Assembly (NCBI GenBank): GCA_000310025.1
Contig: FN649745.1
Location: forward strand, 416,138 to 469,678
Source of the DNA: Ectocarpus siliculosus
Lineage: Eukaryota > Sar > Phaeophyceae > Ectocarpales > Ectocarpaceae
Length of the DNA: 53,541 nt
Reading direction: 5' to 3'
In this document: positions 36,552 through 49,258 of the stretch, piece by piece
How the letters are laid out: every line of letters begins with the position of its first letter
Numbering within the stretch: the first letter of the stretch is position 1
Program-made: the position numbers and the translations under genes
The notes under the pieces: generated by a model
Told to the model about the DNA's origin: nothing
Seen by the model: only the letters and a program-made list of their open reading frames with translations
Databases searched by the model: none

Positions 36552-37101
36552 ACTCCTCTGTGTCTTGCTCTGTGGTGCGCCTGTGCTGCCGACTTACCAC
36601 CCGCTACACGACGTGGGTGAGGAAGTGCAACGACGAATTCGCGCAGATCAAACCAATAACGCCTCTTTGAATTAATTGTCGAAATTCACTCGCACAACCC
36701 CGCAGGACCCCAGCCCCGTCAGCCACAACAGACAACCCACCAGAGTAGTTGTGCGAAGCACCGCCGTGGTAGTTATTGTAGATGAGATCGCCGGTCATTG
36801 TTATCCAATGAACGATAATAACGACTCTAAAGACGGAAACCCACCGACTTTGGCGACGTTCTGCCCGAAGGATGACTATGTGAGTGTAGCGCGTGCATGA
36901 GGACAAGTAAGTGTAGTCTTATTAACTGTAGAGACAAAGCAGTGGAGTCTCGTATCTCGTATGCATCCTCCTGCTCAGTGGATAGATATGTTCCCTTCTG
37001 GACTGATGTATACACGTCTCGGCAGTGCACAAAGTGGGTTGCCCTACTTTGCGTTGTTTCCCGCGTGCTGAATAATCTGTCCTGGTATCACCACATGAAT
37101 A

Positions 37102-37758
37102 CAGTAGCGGCTACGGGTCGGGACAAGCCAATTTCCCTCTCTTAAATCCGGCTTTCTCTTACACCGTCGTTGCTACCGGTTTAAAAGAATATTCGCTTAA
37201 AACGAATGTCGATGTATGAGAATATTCTCTGAAACCGTAGCAAAATCGAAATGCCGTCAAAGATGGACGCTCCTCATCCCAATAATATGACCCAAGAGGT
37301 TGAGGAGAGCGTGTATCATTTATGTCACGTAACGTGCAGGCGTCAGCACCTTCGGCTGGCTCCAAACACCGCCCATTCTGTTAGTTGGCGAACATTTAAC
37401 CCAAGTACGCGGTACGCTCTTGGTACCTGTGTTAAGAAAATAAACCATGGTGTCGTGCGATACATTTTTAGTATAAAATATATACACGCAGAAAAAACTT
37501 AATTTTGAAGCCCCTGGCGTGTTGTCGGGGACAGCTGTGCATCGACTGCCCGCTGCGCAGGGTATGGTGTCTGCGGCTGTGTATGTGTGTTGTGTGATGT
37601 CCACGTGGGTTCCAGATGTTCGATATAAGAGAAAATCTCAGAAATAAAGAGAAAATCTCTCTTAAACCCGAAACCCATTTGGTCGGGACAAGCCAATTTC
37701 GCTCTCTTCAATCCGTACTTGCTCGCAAACATGTTCCCTTAAACCGTAGCCGCTACTG
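37102..37758. mobile_element. MITE-like element with TA target duplication
   Basis: The ends are perfect 15-bp inverted repeats, CAGTAGCGGCTACGG, flanked on both sides by TA. A CAGT start plus TA duplication is the pattern of Tc1/mariner-type elements. At 657 bp and with no transposase frame it would be non-autonomous. Internally, a ~34-bp segment starting GGTCGGGACAAGCCAATTTC occurs as a direct repeat at 37116 and 37681, and AGAGAAAATCTC occurs twice near 37627-37660. Confidence 0.6.
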
Positions 37759-38161
37759 TAGCAATGGTGTCTATGGTTCAAACGTAGTACATATTGTACA
37801 GCAGTAGTGCGATCCGCGCGCGTCGAGTAGTGAACAAGGTGCGGGCGTGGGGGAAGGAGACAAAAGACAAAGCAGTGTGGCGGCAACAACTCGGCAAGGC
37901 ATGGCCCTCATAGCATGGCACCCGTAAAGATGGGAAAGTCATACGCGCCTCTGCGGCACGTGTGGCAAATTCTTGACAATGACTGTACACTAGCCGTGCT
38001 TTAGTGCTCATCTTTGCAACTTTGTCACGTGTATCGACCATTCTCCGAGGTGCCACCGCCCTCAGCGGTTGGTGTTGGTCTGGGTACTCAGTTTTCCCAG
38101 GAACGGGCGATGAAGAAAAACAACCATTTATTATGCATTATGCATGTCCAGAGCGTGTGAA

Positions 38162-38163
<2 letters not shown>

Positions 38164-38224
<61 letters not shown>
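38164..38224. repeat. CT dinucleotide microsatellite
   Basis: About 30 uninterrupted TC units upstream of the PRMT7-like gene. It makes artificial Ser-Leu and Arg-Glu repeats in open frames on both strands. Confidence 0.95.
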
Positions 38225-38228
<4 letters not shown>

Positions 38229-39150
38229 TTCCACTCATACCCTCCCACGGACTTCATACATGTACCCCGAGAGGAGACATACAGATCGGCCTCATATCCA
38301 AAAGTACCACACCTTGTACCCGCCTTTCCCTCTGATTCTACCTGCCGCGCTTGTTGAGCGGCGTGCCTTGCGGGGAACGACAATTAATTTTGAATTGTTT
38401 TTTGCCTTGCGAAGATCGTACGCTGCCACGGATGTCAAGCGGTCCAATGTGCGACATTAGCTCCGAGTCTGGCGGCTGCGCCATCACCCCCCTACCCCCC
38501 TACCACCTACCTCTAGCTAATCGCTTAAAGGGTTGGCCTCGCCGAAGTACATATCATGTTTGTTCTATATGGTATTGGTATTGAACAGCGTCTTGACGAA
38601 CGAGCATGCCGTTCGCGTCCTTCCGCAAAGCATCGGCGAACTCCTAGCTCCGCCCAGGATTAAGAGCCACTGCTGCGGGGGGGGGGGCAGGTTATGCCAA
38701 GGTGCGTCAAGACCTCGCACAACTCCGGTCATAGTCCTTTCACCGTACGAACAAATTTCATATCTCGCAGTTTCTATTTACCCTAGAACGGCCTCGCCTC
38801 GAGATCGAACTGCAGAGATCCGATCCGGAATCACTCAGAAGAATCCCTCTGCCGTGTGTGCATTCATTTTTTAATTTCGAAGTTCTACATACTCCGATAC
38901 AGGGCAGCATGATAGTAGAGGGTCATGTCAGTAGAGTAAAACAGATCAAAGAAGCCGTGATGGCACACACGTGCGTCCTGTTCTCCGGGTTCACGGTGTA
39001 TCAAAGTTTGTTGATTGTTCGATGGTTACATTTTTTCTCGCTTTCCAGCATCCTCTTGGCGTGCGTCACTGTCTGAGTTTTGCGGTGCAATTTCGCATGA
39101 CAAATAGTTTTGTCCTTCGTCTGTGTCTTCGGTTCTTTCACCCGGCTTAG

Positions 39151-42100
39151 CTGTCAACTTTCGACATGCTTCACGACAATGCCCGGAATCGAGGTGCGGA
39201 TATATTTACGATTCTTCATCGCAGTTAATTAATATTAATATGATGTGCCCAGATGTGTCTGGTGTTTGTAGACCGCTGCTACTGCTGGTGCTATGATGTT
39301 CGTATGTAGGGTTTGCTGCGTGAATCACCAGCAAGCGTGTAAAACGCAACCGACGCGCCTGAATCAGTTGAGCTGCCAGGGGAAAAGGTTGACGACTGAA
39401 GATTGTTCTACCAAAAAGTGTTCTAACGTTTTCTTGTTCATCCACCCCTGAACATGCTTGCAGCGTACAGCGAAGCTGTTCGCTTGCTAGCTGCCAAATC
39501 TGCCCACAGCGACAATACCGAAGCCGTCGAACGATGGCTTGACATCGGCACCGGGAGCGGACTTCTAGCAAGCCTTGTAGCCGCAGCAACGACTTCTACC
39601 AGGACGGAGGTCTACGCGTGCGAAGGCGTGAACGAGGTGGCCGACGTCGCTGCCCAGACCTTTCAGAAGAACGGAGAACGTGTTCGTCTGTTTCTCGGCC
39701 GCTCGACGGAAATGGAGATCGGCAGGGACCTACCTTCTCGAGTACCGCGTGTTATCTCGGAGCTACTCGGAACAGGTCGGTCGATGAATTGGTTCCCCTC
39801 TATTCCACTTTTTGTAGACAGCACCCTGCTCGCAATGCTTTGGCAGTTCGGAGCTGCTTGCCAGTCCATTCTAAGCGAGCACGAGTAGGTCTAACGGGAA
39901 AAATTATTTACTGCTTACAGGTTCGTGGCTGACTGCAAGGCAGAAGAATCAGGTAGGCACTCTTTAACACAGCAACACGTTTTCGCCCTTTAAGTGCAAA
40001 AAAAGAAAAAAAGCAGCCACTCTCGGTCACCAGCAGTCATCGGTCGAAGTCACCTCCCGTCGATAACCTTTCCAGCTCGCTGGTTTGAGCAGTGAAACCC
40101 CCTAGAAGTATCCATTGCCAACACGCTACCGTCTTCACTTCGAAACCGTCGCTCAAACGAAACGTCAGGCCTGTTAGAAGAAGGGATCCTCCCGACCTTG
40201 CGGGACGCCAAGGCCCGTCTTCTCTCGCCCGGGTTTGTCTCTATCCCATCGAATGCGGAGGTGTGGGCTTTCTGCTGCCAGAGCTCGGAGTTGCACAGCA
40301 TGAGCCGCCTTTTGCCTTCGGCTGGGACCAGCAGCGGCGAGAGCTTCCGAGCGCCGTCCTCCGAAGAGTGGGAACGATGTCCTGGGGCGGCCGGTCCGGT
40401 ATCTATGCACGAGAATGGGATGGTGCAGTTCCACCCGCTCTCCCCTTCTGTGAGGATTTTCGAGTTCGATCTCATGTCATGTGATAACCCTCTGCCGGGA
40501 CCGGAGGGCCGCAGGTGCGAAGTACAATTCCCGATCGATACCATCTCCGGTGGTGACGGCGAGGTCCACGCAATCGTGTGCTGGTGGCAGTGCTTCATGG
40601 ATGAAGACCGGACGATTGTAATGAGCACGTCCCCATTGCCGCCGCCGAAGGCATCGTCGGAATTTCGAACAGAACCTCCAGCTTGTACGCCTCCACATCG
40701 AGATCACTGGCGACAGTCGGTGTACCTCTTGAGCAGGCCGGTTCAGGTGGAAGCGGGCGACACCGTGTGCGCCATCGCTTGCCACGACGACAGCACGGTC
40801 TGGTTTGAAGCTGTTGCGGCAGCTACTAGTCGCAGATCAGCGGGCCCAGGAAGGACAGTACACGATGGAGTAATAGCAGGAGCAGGCGTACCAACATTCG
40901 GAACGTCAGCGGCTTCCCGGGGAATCGACAACACGTTTGCACCACCGGGCGGGAAAGCAGGAAGAGATGAGCATGATTGGGAGAGAGAGACCATTTCCCG
41001 AGAGACGAGTATTCGCTCCTTCCCGCCGGTGTGTGTATGCGGCTTACATCGGACTTGTCCACCGTCCCGCATCCAGATGCTGAACGACCAACACCGAACA
41101 GATGCGTTCCGATCGGCCATCAGAGCGATTCTTCTGGGCACTCGCAAAGCCCAAACACAGGACGAGAATCGCACCGCTGCTAGTGCTGTCGATTCTGACG
41201 CTGAGATCGCCAGGGTTGCCTCCGGAGAGAAAAGAAGACGCACCGCGTCGGCGTGCGTCGCTTGTATCTCGGACGGCTTCCTGCTGCCGCTCCTTGCGGC
41301 CCAGGAGGGTGCATTTGAAGTTCTCGAGATTCAACCCTCCACCGCCTACAGAGCGATGTGTCGGGACGTGTACCTCGCGAACGGAATAGATATCGGCGAG
41401 GGTGACCACGGCAACGATCAAAGGAGGGTCATTCGACAGTTCCCCGGCGGCGTGTTGAACGTGTACGAGCTCCTGACGCCGACGTCCGCGGACAACGACG
41501 CGTTTGGTTTGGCAGGGAAAAAACTCGATGCTGTGGTCGGGGAGCCCTTTTTCGCGGACCTATCGACGGCCGCCTGGTCGTTGGAGTCACTGTTGTTGTT
41601 TTGGTGCGCGAGGACGGCCCTAGAGGCCGGCGGGTGCTTCTCGCCGAGGACGAAGGTGATGCCAGCTAGAGCGCGCCTGGTGGCTTGCCCCTTCGCATGC
41701 GAGCTTCTCTTTAACAGCCGGTGTCGTGTGGGGACCGTGGAAGGCGTCGACATGTCTGCGGCGAACGACGGCCTCGGCCTCGAGCGGCGTGTAGATGAAG
41801 CTAATCACGGAGGAAGCGGGGAAGGAGACGAAAGGCGGCGTCCTGGAGAAGTCGAGTCGTTGCGATTGTCGGAGTTTGGGCACCAGCTGCTTGGCCCGCC
41901 GACGGCAGTCCTAGACATGGATCTGACCCGGCCACTGTGCGATTTGCGCGGCGGCCGCACTGAAATTCGTTGCTTCGGACATCATCCCCGTACCACTGCA
42001 GTGGCACCAAACGATGGGGGGCGGAGGGTTAGCCATGTGACATGTCATGGCATTGGGCTTTGGGTCGATTTTTTTCTGGATGAACAGATGTCGCAAGTGC

Positions 42101-42240
42101 TCTCTACCGGACCGGAAGTGCTCTACTGGGCGCAGGGGGTGTTTTTCTTTGAGAAGGGATGGCTGGTACCGCCGAGCGGCAGGAGCTTTCACCTGGAAAC
42201 CGCCTTGGTAGATGGAGCCCTCCGTGTGCATGTCTCCTAG
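39151..42240 (+). CDS. PRMT7: PRMT7-like protein arginine N-methyltransferase (5' incomplete)
   Basis: S-adenosylmethionine-dependent arginine methyltransferase with two tandem methyltransferase-like halves, as in PRMT7. Exons 39151-39193, 39464-39775 and 40169-42240 agree in phase (1 and 1) and give 808 residues plus a missing start. The first exon reads TFDMLHDNARNR, matching the family's DML-D--RN motif. The second has the cofactor loop LDIGTGSGLLA and the acidic YACEG. The double-Glu loop is split by intron 2: ISELLGT joins GLLEEGILP, so both catalytic Glu are present. Then HAIVCWWQCFMDEDRTIVMS and HWRQSVYLLSRP match the first half's barrel. The second half shows GFLLPLLAAQEGAFEVLEIQ, VGEPFFADL and CHGIGLWVDFFLD. 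The last exon is 2.07 kb without an intron, with a low-complexity insertion (~40860-40990). It is convergent with the POT1-like gene, stops 823 bp apart. The first coding exon was not found. Confidence 0.85.
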
Positions 42241-43063
42241 AAGTATGTGTCGTTCTGCAGTAGTGCAGATTTCATGGAAAGGAGGGTGCGCTTTGACTTT
42301 TTGGCGACGCAAAAATGGCGACGAAACAAGAGAGGCACAGAAATATCGTAGGAAACGCTGGACCTCTCTCGTACTTGGTGGTCTAACCACTACTATCATT
42401 TGTTTGCTCGGGGACCTTGTGCACAGCTTCTCCTCGGTCCACGTGCAGAGAGGGGACTTGAAAACTTAAGATTTTTTGTGTGTCACGGGAAGCGGGCCAA
42501 CTAACAACACACGCTGCACAACGGCCCAAGCAACTCAGCCAAGTGCCTACACGTGAGCAAAATCTTCAACTTGAAGGGGAACACATGAAAGCCGCTATGT
42601 ACAAGAACAAATTGAAGAAGCCAAGGCAACCTTCACATGCGCATGACATACATCTATGTGGTGAACAGACTCGAATGTGGAAGGCCACCACTGCTTCCTG
42701 TCCTTACACATATCCAGGCCTGACATGCGATAACGTCAATTTGTTTGGGAACCATAAACTACAATAAGGAACAACGGACACTTCCGACCCACTATGTAAC
42801 CCGACAAGATATTCGAAAGCGATTAATTATCCCACGAACAGAAATATTGAGGGTCTGTTGGAATCGTAGGGATCACGTTAGCCGGCTTCAACGCCACAAG
42901 AAAAACTATGGCAACAAACCTTGGAATTTTTGTACGTGCTGCTTTCGTCACGAAAAGCCCATGTACCACACCAAAAGACGAAAGTACAGAACCTTCAATC
43001 GTAAGCGCAAGGCACAAAACCAACCCGATGGCATTTCGCCCCTGTGACAGCGAACACCCCCCT
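42241..43063. other. Intergenic region between convergent PRMT7-like and POT1-like genes
   Basis: 823 bp between two stop codons, expected to contain both 3' UTRs. A Lys/Arg-rich open frame at 42745-43047 (+) has no recognisable domain and was not called. No terminator or polyadenylation signal could be assigned. Confidence 0.5.
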
Positions 43064-46000
43064 TCAACCTTGGTCTTCTAAACAAGACGGGGCGATGATG
43101 CTGTAGCGCTTGCACTTGTCTCCCCTGTGCCTGATTTCCACCAGGGGCGCCAGGTAAGAGCGTAGGCGCAGCTCAACCACGCCCCCTCTAGCTTTGCCTG
43201 TGCTGGTAGACTCAAGACGTGTCAGGACCCGCTCCACCCTCGACCGGACCTCGAGGCTAGTATAGAACTCTGCTGGGGACGGGGATCCTGGCAGTAGGAG
43301 CGATGCGTCGGGGCCCGATGCGATGGCATCGACGACCCCGTAGTCGTCTTCGAGTCTCAGCGTGAAGAGGAAGTGTAGTCTGTAGTTGTCCGACTCTGGA
43401 CCATGCCGCACAAAATCTTCCACCTATCGAGTAGGGGTCGGATAGAGAAAACGCCAACGAATGAGACACGGGTTGAGAGCGGGGGGTGGTAGGAGTGTTA
43501 GGGGAGAGAAACAAATTGCTCTTCTTTCGCTCTCATCCACGATCAGTTCATCCCGTAGATATTACTATCCGTTTCTTTTTGCGTACAACAAAGTTGTTTG
43601 GAAAGACCGATGTAGCCTCGAGGGTCTAGATGAGCAGGAGTCCTACAGACGAAGGTGTGTACTGTATCCCTCCGATTCGAAAAAACAGAACCGTCCGCTC
43701 GGCCGGGCCGCAATGAGCCTCCGAATAATCGCCGGCCCTCGACCTTTACACAACCATACGACAGGTTGCCGCGACGAACTGAACCGAAAAATGCGCGACG
43801 TCACCCGCAAACGCATGTTAAACCACTCTCTCATCTCTACGCCTACCTTTGGGGGCCAGTGGGAGACAATTCTGGCTCGAGTATCGAATACATTCGGGGC
43901 CGCCGTGGATCTGACAACCTCCAGGTTAGACATCCGTTTGCCTTCGGGCGCCTCCGGCCTCCGTTCAGCCCCCGCCCTTGTCTCGGTCCTATCTTCTGAC
44001 AACGGCAGGGCCCGCTTCGTTCCTCGCGCCGATATATGCCCCCCTTCTTCAGCTCCCTCGCCGCCAACCCCCATACGAGCATTGCTAGTCCCGAGGACAT
44101 CTTTGCTTGCACCACCGCGATCAAAGAAGGGACGCTTCCCTCTATTCCCCGCCGGCCTGAACGGTGGCCCGGGATGTTGCCGCCTCAGCAGTGGCGCTGG
44201 TTGTTGGGCAGAAGAAGTTGGGACCTTCCGCGGCGCCGCCCCCGCCGCGGCAGCGGCGGTGAGGGACGATGGAGGAGAACGCCTCTCACAACCGGTTACC
44301 CGGGAGGAAGATGTCGCTCGTCCCCTGTTGTCGCAACCAGAGGAAGGGCCAGAGGCGGCAGCACTGGAGGCGGAAACACCGGGGTCGCCGTTCGTCGAGA
44401 GCCCCTTTCCCAGGCTGGCAGGTATTGGGGCTTCCATACTCCCACCGTTGCCACTGGAAGCACCGTTGCCGCGCGGCGGAGGCATTTGCCGTGAGCATAT
44501 CCCGGCCGTCGCTGTCGCTGGTGCCGGTGCTGAGCACGGCGGGGGACACACGGGGGATGGCGCTTTTCTGGCGCCGCTGCCGGTGCTGCCACCCGTGTTG
44601 GTCTCACCACCACTGCCCGTGCGGCCTTCACTGCCGCTGGTACTGCTGCTGCTGCTAGCGCTTGCGCAGTGCGTTGCGTAAGACATGGCGATGTGCTGAA
44701 CCTCGACCATGCTGGGATGCAGAGGATTGACGCTCGAACCCTTGTCAATCATTTTGGCCGACATGTTTCCTGTAGCTCTGTTCTTCACAATGGTCAGCCG
44801 GCGCAAACGGACCCACATGCCCGGCGACAGTGCCAACGCTTCCCACTGCATTGTTTTTTATCCGTTGTTCACGATGAGGCACGGGACAAAGATACGTGTG
44901 AGGTCGACCGATTGAGTACAGAAAACAGTGTATTGGTGTAGACGGGGCAACCACCGTAGATAATCTTGATAGGTGAGAGGCGGCAAGAAAGTAGAAGCCG
45001 ATTCGATGGGGCGCCCCATGAAAGAGGCGGGAATCACAGAACTGCTGGACGCCGGCGAACTAAGCGTTAAAGCAGTACCAGCTGAAAAACGAAAAAAAAA
45101 GCGAAATATATACAATTGTATGCATATCAAACTGGAAACGAAATCATCCGAAGACAATACCGTTGGAGAAAACTCGTTCCATTGTCTTAAAAGATGCGGG
45201 AAATGGGGGCTGAATAACAGACACAGCACACGCGAAACCACGCCAACACCGCATCTCCGCTCTCGACTACAGCCAACTTCTCAACTTCACACCTCTCTTT
45301 TGTTTTCCGTGACCTCAACCTTGAGGTGCGCCGGGATTGGAGGAGGCCGCGGGTTTCCCGGAGACCAGCCAGGCTTTCCCAACGCCGTACGCACTCCCTT
45401 GAGCAGGGCGGCGTCACGCCGGTCGTCCCATTCTTTCCCAGGCATCGAGGAGGCAAATCCCGTCCCGTCGGCAACGTAGACCTCCGACAGGGAGCCCGCC
45501 CCGCCTTCGGCCTTCTCATGCTTGGAAGTCAAGCAGCACACCAGGTCCACCTTTAGTTTGGGTGCATTGTTTCGCGGCGAAGGTGCGCGGAGAGGGGGGT
45601 TGTTGTAAGGTGGGGTCATGCTGTGCTTCTTTGATGCAGATCAAACCCAGCAGGGATGCACTACAAAATGCAGCAATTGCGGCGAGGCATCAGGACTTCT
45701 CCACAACAGCAAAGGCAGGGGCTCTCCCATCGTACACAATCGTACTTCTATCTAGCAAGCCCTTCTTCCACACAGCCATAACCCGTACTCATTGTTCGAC
45801 ACTCCGAGGATCTACGCAAATACGTGCGGGAAGCAGTTGATGACATGGCGCCGCTAGGCTACCCGTCGAAGACCATCCGTCATGTCGCTGAACCACATCT
45901 TGCACGTAGACGTCTGCCCCGTACAACCTCGGAGCCCATTCGCACCGCTTCCGCGTTTTCATCACCCCACACGTTTTCTAGCCGCGTAACTCACTTGCAT

Positions 46001-48894
46001 CTCGCCCAGTGTGAATCAACTTCTACATCTGGCGTCCTCACCTCGAGCTTTGAGATCACATCTCCGGACTGTGGTCGTCGGAATATGTCTTGCACCCAGA
46101 CTTTCACCTCCGACGACGATTTCAGCCACAGATGCGGCGATTTCGTCGCTAGCCAATCGCTCAGCGCGATACACCTGCCAATAGTCATGGTTTCACCCGG
46201 GTGAAAAAAGTCCCAAGTTACCCGGTATCGCACACACACTCAGTGATCAGGTCAAACAATCGCTGGAAGCTTCCTGAAAACACAACAAATCGCGCTCTCG
46301 CGAACTCGGCACACTCATCGGGCCAGTAAGCACAAAAAGGTGAACAAGCCAGCATACCAGCGATAACGAGTAGAGGCGACAAAGTTTAAGAGAAAACCAC
46401 TTTTGGCTAAGACAACAAGAGATGCACAAAACAGCAGTAACAATGCCAGGCACGCACATATCACCTGTCTTGATCCACCTGCGACAACGTGTAGTTCGCC
46501 GAGGATGATTGCACCTCCCAGTCCGTGGCAGGCAATACCGCGTCTGCCTCGCCGCCCCCGGCATCCGGCCCCGAAGGCGGCGAGTCATCATCCGGGTCAG
46601 GGTCCTCGTCATCGACACCACCGTCGCCGTCGCCGCTAGCAGGAGAGATGCCGCCGATAGGGCACTTCTGATAGGTCTCCCGCATGGCCTTCTTCTTGCG
46701 GATGACGAGCCAGGCGGCGCCTCCAGCAGCCAGGAGCTGAGGCCGCCCGCGGTACTCTTGAACCTGTCGCGTGCAGAGCATGTCAGTTTCGTCTTGCGTT
46801 TGCGTAAGCACGTTCCAGTGAGGTACAGGTGCAGGAAACGATGATTCACGTGGTAATGTAATCAAAGTGGCATATCCGGCGGCAGTTGTACCCTTCAGAC
46901 GACCTGATTGTCGGCGCTGCATGCATGCCAAAGGAACAATGCTTGAGACAGCAGATACAGCTGCTGCAGCAGCACCACCACCACCCAAGAGGCAACGGCG
47001 ACAACAATCACGACTCCCGTCCACCAATTATCAGGCGTTGCGCAGTCGCCTCACTCGCTTTACCTTGGCGCGGTGGAGCCTGACGATGTCGCCGACCATC
47101 AGCGGCGCGGGCAGCCCCTTGAGAGTCGAGCTGAAGAAGTTGCACGGCACAGCGTCGTCGGACTGGGGGCAAGACTCGTCCAGCAGGCTCACCGAGTTCG
47201 TCAGGTCCCTTCCCCGGGACTGGTGACGGTGGGTGAAGGAGCAAACCACGCCGTACACGTTCGTCTTCTCTTCCTGCACGCGGATGCTATCCAGAGTAGT
47301 GTATGCGTAAGACGCCTTGGCTGCGGGAGTAGGGTGGCACGGACGAGCAGGCAGGCCGGGCCGGCGGCACCAACAGAAGGTGTGCAACGTGTCGATATTT
47401 AAAGTGCGGCTACGGTGTGTGTGGGGGGGTGGGAGATAACTAGGAGCAACCAACGGCATCGTACAATTCGTGTGCCACCTCTTGCTGAACGAGCAGGCTG
47501 GCCACGTCCTTGTTTACGCCGGGCTCAATCGCAGAGAAAAAGACAAGGAGGAGCGGGTGCGATAGATGCGATACTACCATGCAGGCATCTGCTTGCAGAA
47601 AAAAAAAATACAAATAGTATCGTGTCCACCGAAGCGTCCCGCGGCTGTAGGAGAGAAAAACACACATGACGTAGCTAGATAATCTCAACCGAAATTCGGC
47701 ACCATTATCCCCCCTCGTGAAACTCACCAATCCCAAATGAATGCAGGTTGTTAGCCGAGGTCTCAAAATGTCAAGCTCTCGCCTAATACAATCGGGCCGA
47801 GACATACTACCAAAATGCAAGGGTCGCGCCGTTGGGTCGTGGATCCTTTCAGTTCCTTCACGCTCGTGCTATCAAGGTTCAAACGCGACACCTACGAAAT
47901 ACACCGCCACACCTCCACATAACACCGCTGTGCCACACAATCTCCCAACTCAAACCGCGACAGAAACAGGACCGCCACCACCGCTCTCAACTGACCTCTT
48001 CCCCCTCCCCCTCCCCTCCCCGTCGGCGCGGCCCCACCCCTAGACCCCGCCCCCGGTTGCGCCGCCTTTCGGACGACCTTGCAAGAAACGACGTCGTCCG
48101 CTTCGTCGCTTCTTCCTCCACTGCCCCCCGCGACGCCGGCGAGGTGGTCCGCCGCGACCGCGCCCAGCGCCAGCAAGGAGTCGTCGCGTCCGGTATGAAA
48201 CACCAGACAAAAGGGGTGGTCCCCGTTGTCGGACGCGGAAGGGTCCGGGTGAACGAGTCTGGCGGCTGGGCCGGAGACCTGAGATCGAGAGTCGTGGTGT
48301 ACCGCGACAGGTTTCAGAGGGGAGGCGGTACGTAAACAGCGCGAGATGGCAACGTCAGCAGTAGATGGAACAGGTGTTCACTTTGCGTGTGAAGGGGGGT
48401 TATCAGCACCACCGCCATGCCTGTATATTAACACCAACACGAGTGTGGGTGTCTCGGGGTATGATTTTACAGGTGCTTCATTGCAAGATACCCCATGTAC
48501 CAGCGATCGTTGTCTAACAAGGCAAGCTGAAAGACGACACCCGTGGTGAACATGGAAGCGTGCCTCGCAGACGCCTAAGTAGCAAAAGCATTTCCTTTTG
48601 CCACACTCAGCGGACAAAAACACGTAAGAGAGTGGGGCGAGAAGTTTGGGTATCCTCGCCCACAAAATCGGCCTTGAAGGCATGGGTCACCTCTATGTCA
48701 TCGCCAGGGCCGATGCCGGAGTGGTGGTCATCCGCCCACTTGTCGTAGAAGTAGGCATCGATGCGGTGATGGAGATTGCCGTTGGCGCCACTGTTGCCCG
48801 GAAGGCTGAGGTCTCGGAGGGTCACTTGGAACACCTTAGGACGGGGGAATACACAAGGTTGGAGAGGAGGGGGATCGGGTGCCAGGAGTGACAT
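43064..48894 (-). CDS. POT1: POT1-like telomere single-strand DNA-binding protein with N-terminal extension
   Basis: OB-fold protein expected to bind telomeric single-stranded overhangs in the nucleus. Exons: 48894-48691, 48278-47996, 47588-47451, 47320-47064, 46763-46465, 46174-46042, 45550-45293, 44845-43847, 43423-43064. All phases agree, giving 976 residues. OB1 starts at YAYTTLDSIRVQ (~213) with VYGVV, SVSLLDES and VGDIVRLHRAK, the clearest POT1 signature. OB2 follows: NYTLSQVD, then VDLVCCLTSKHEKAEGG, VYVADGTG and SPGMWVRLRRLTIV (~385-560). Residues ~575-820 are a Ser/Gly/Pro linker. The C-terminal OB is NLEVV...FDTRARI joined to YRLHFLFTLRLEDDYGVVDA. Upstream of OB1, three exons add ~200 residues, including VFQVTLRDLSLPG, DAYFYDKWADD and GPGDDIE joined to VSGPAARLV, an OB-like pattern. 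The start ATG at 48894 is a guess. The donor before OB1 (G/GTTGCT) is weak, so the first three exons could be a separate gene. Confidence 0.8.
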
Positions 48895-49050
48895 TCGGAT
48901 GGTGTAGTGAGGGAGGGGGGACTGGTTGGGGGTTGAGGTTGAGGAGGAGAGAGACGCGGCTGGTGCTGCTGGTGCTGTCGTCCATGAGAAGTTGAACCTG
49001 GTGCGCTTTCCACAGGACACAACGCGAACCTCTATACATTCCTCTTAGTG

Positions 49051-49258
49051 GCGTCAGCGACAGTGCGATGTGCGGCCCAACCTTGTCTTGCGATGAGTGC
49101 GGACATCCTCTCAATTTTGGGGGGTTGTGGCCCGTCGTCACTGAGGCCATGCCCCAGAAAGCCAAAACAGGTTTTGCCATGGGAGTCGACGCCGACGTCA
49201 ATGACGATTCGGTGATGTATTATGACCCTACTGTAGAAGAGCACCGAGCAACGATCAA
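49051..49258 (+). repeat. Inverted repeat arm 1 of a 1.6 kb foldback-like structure
   Basis: Diverged reverse-complement partner of 50440-50656. Shared landmarks are GGCRTCAGCGACAGT at the outer end, CTTGTCTTGCGA, GGCCATGCCC and CACCRAGCAACGA at the inner end, with small indels between. Confidence 0.7.

Larger units (their letters stand above)
36552..39150. other. Intergenic region between divergent ERCC6L2-like and PRMT7-like genes
   Basis: About 2.6 kb. It holds a 657-bp MITE-like element (37102-37758) and a CT microsatellite (38164-38224). The missing first exon of the PRMT7-like gene is probably in the right half, but no stretch matching the family's N-terminus was found. Nothing else could be assigned. 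Confidence 0.5.

Noticed and set aside
38144-38383. Ser-Leu and Arg-Glu repeat proteins
   Set aside because: Artefacts of the CT microsatellite.
43461-44681. 406-codon plus-strand open frame
   Set aside because: Antisense of the Ser/Gly/Pro linker exon of the POT1-like gene, whose minus frame continues conserved OB segments at both ends.
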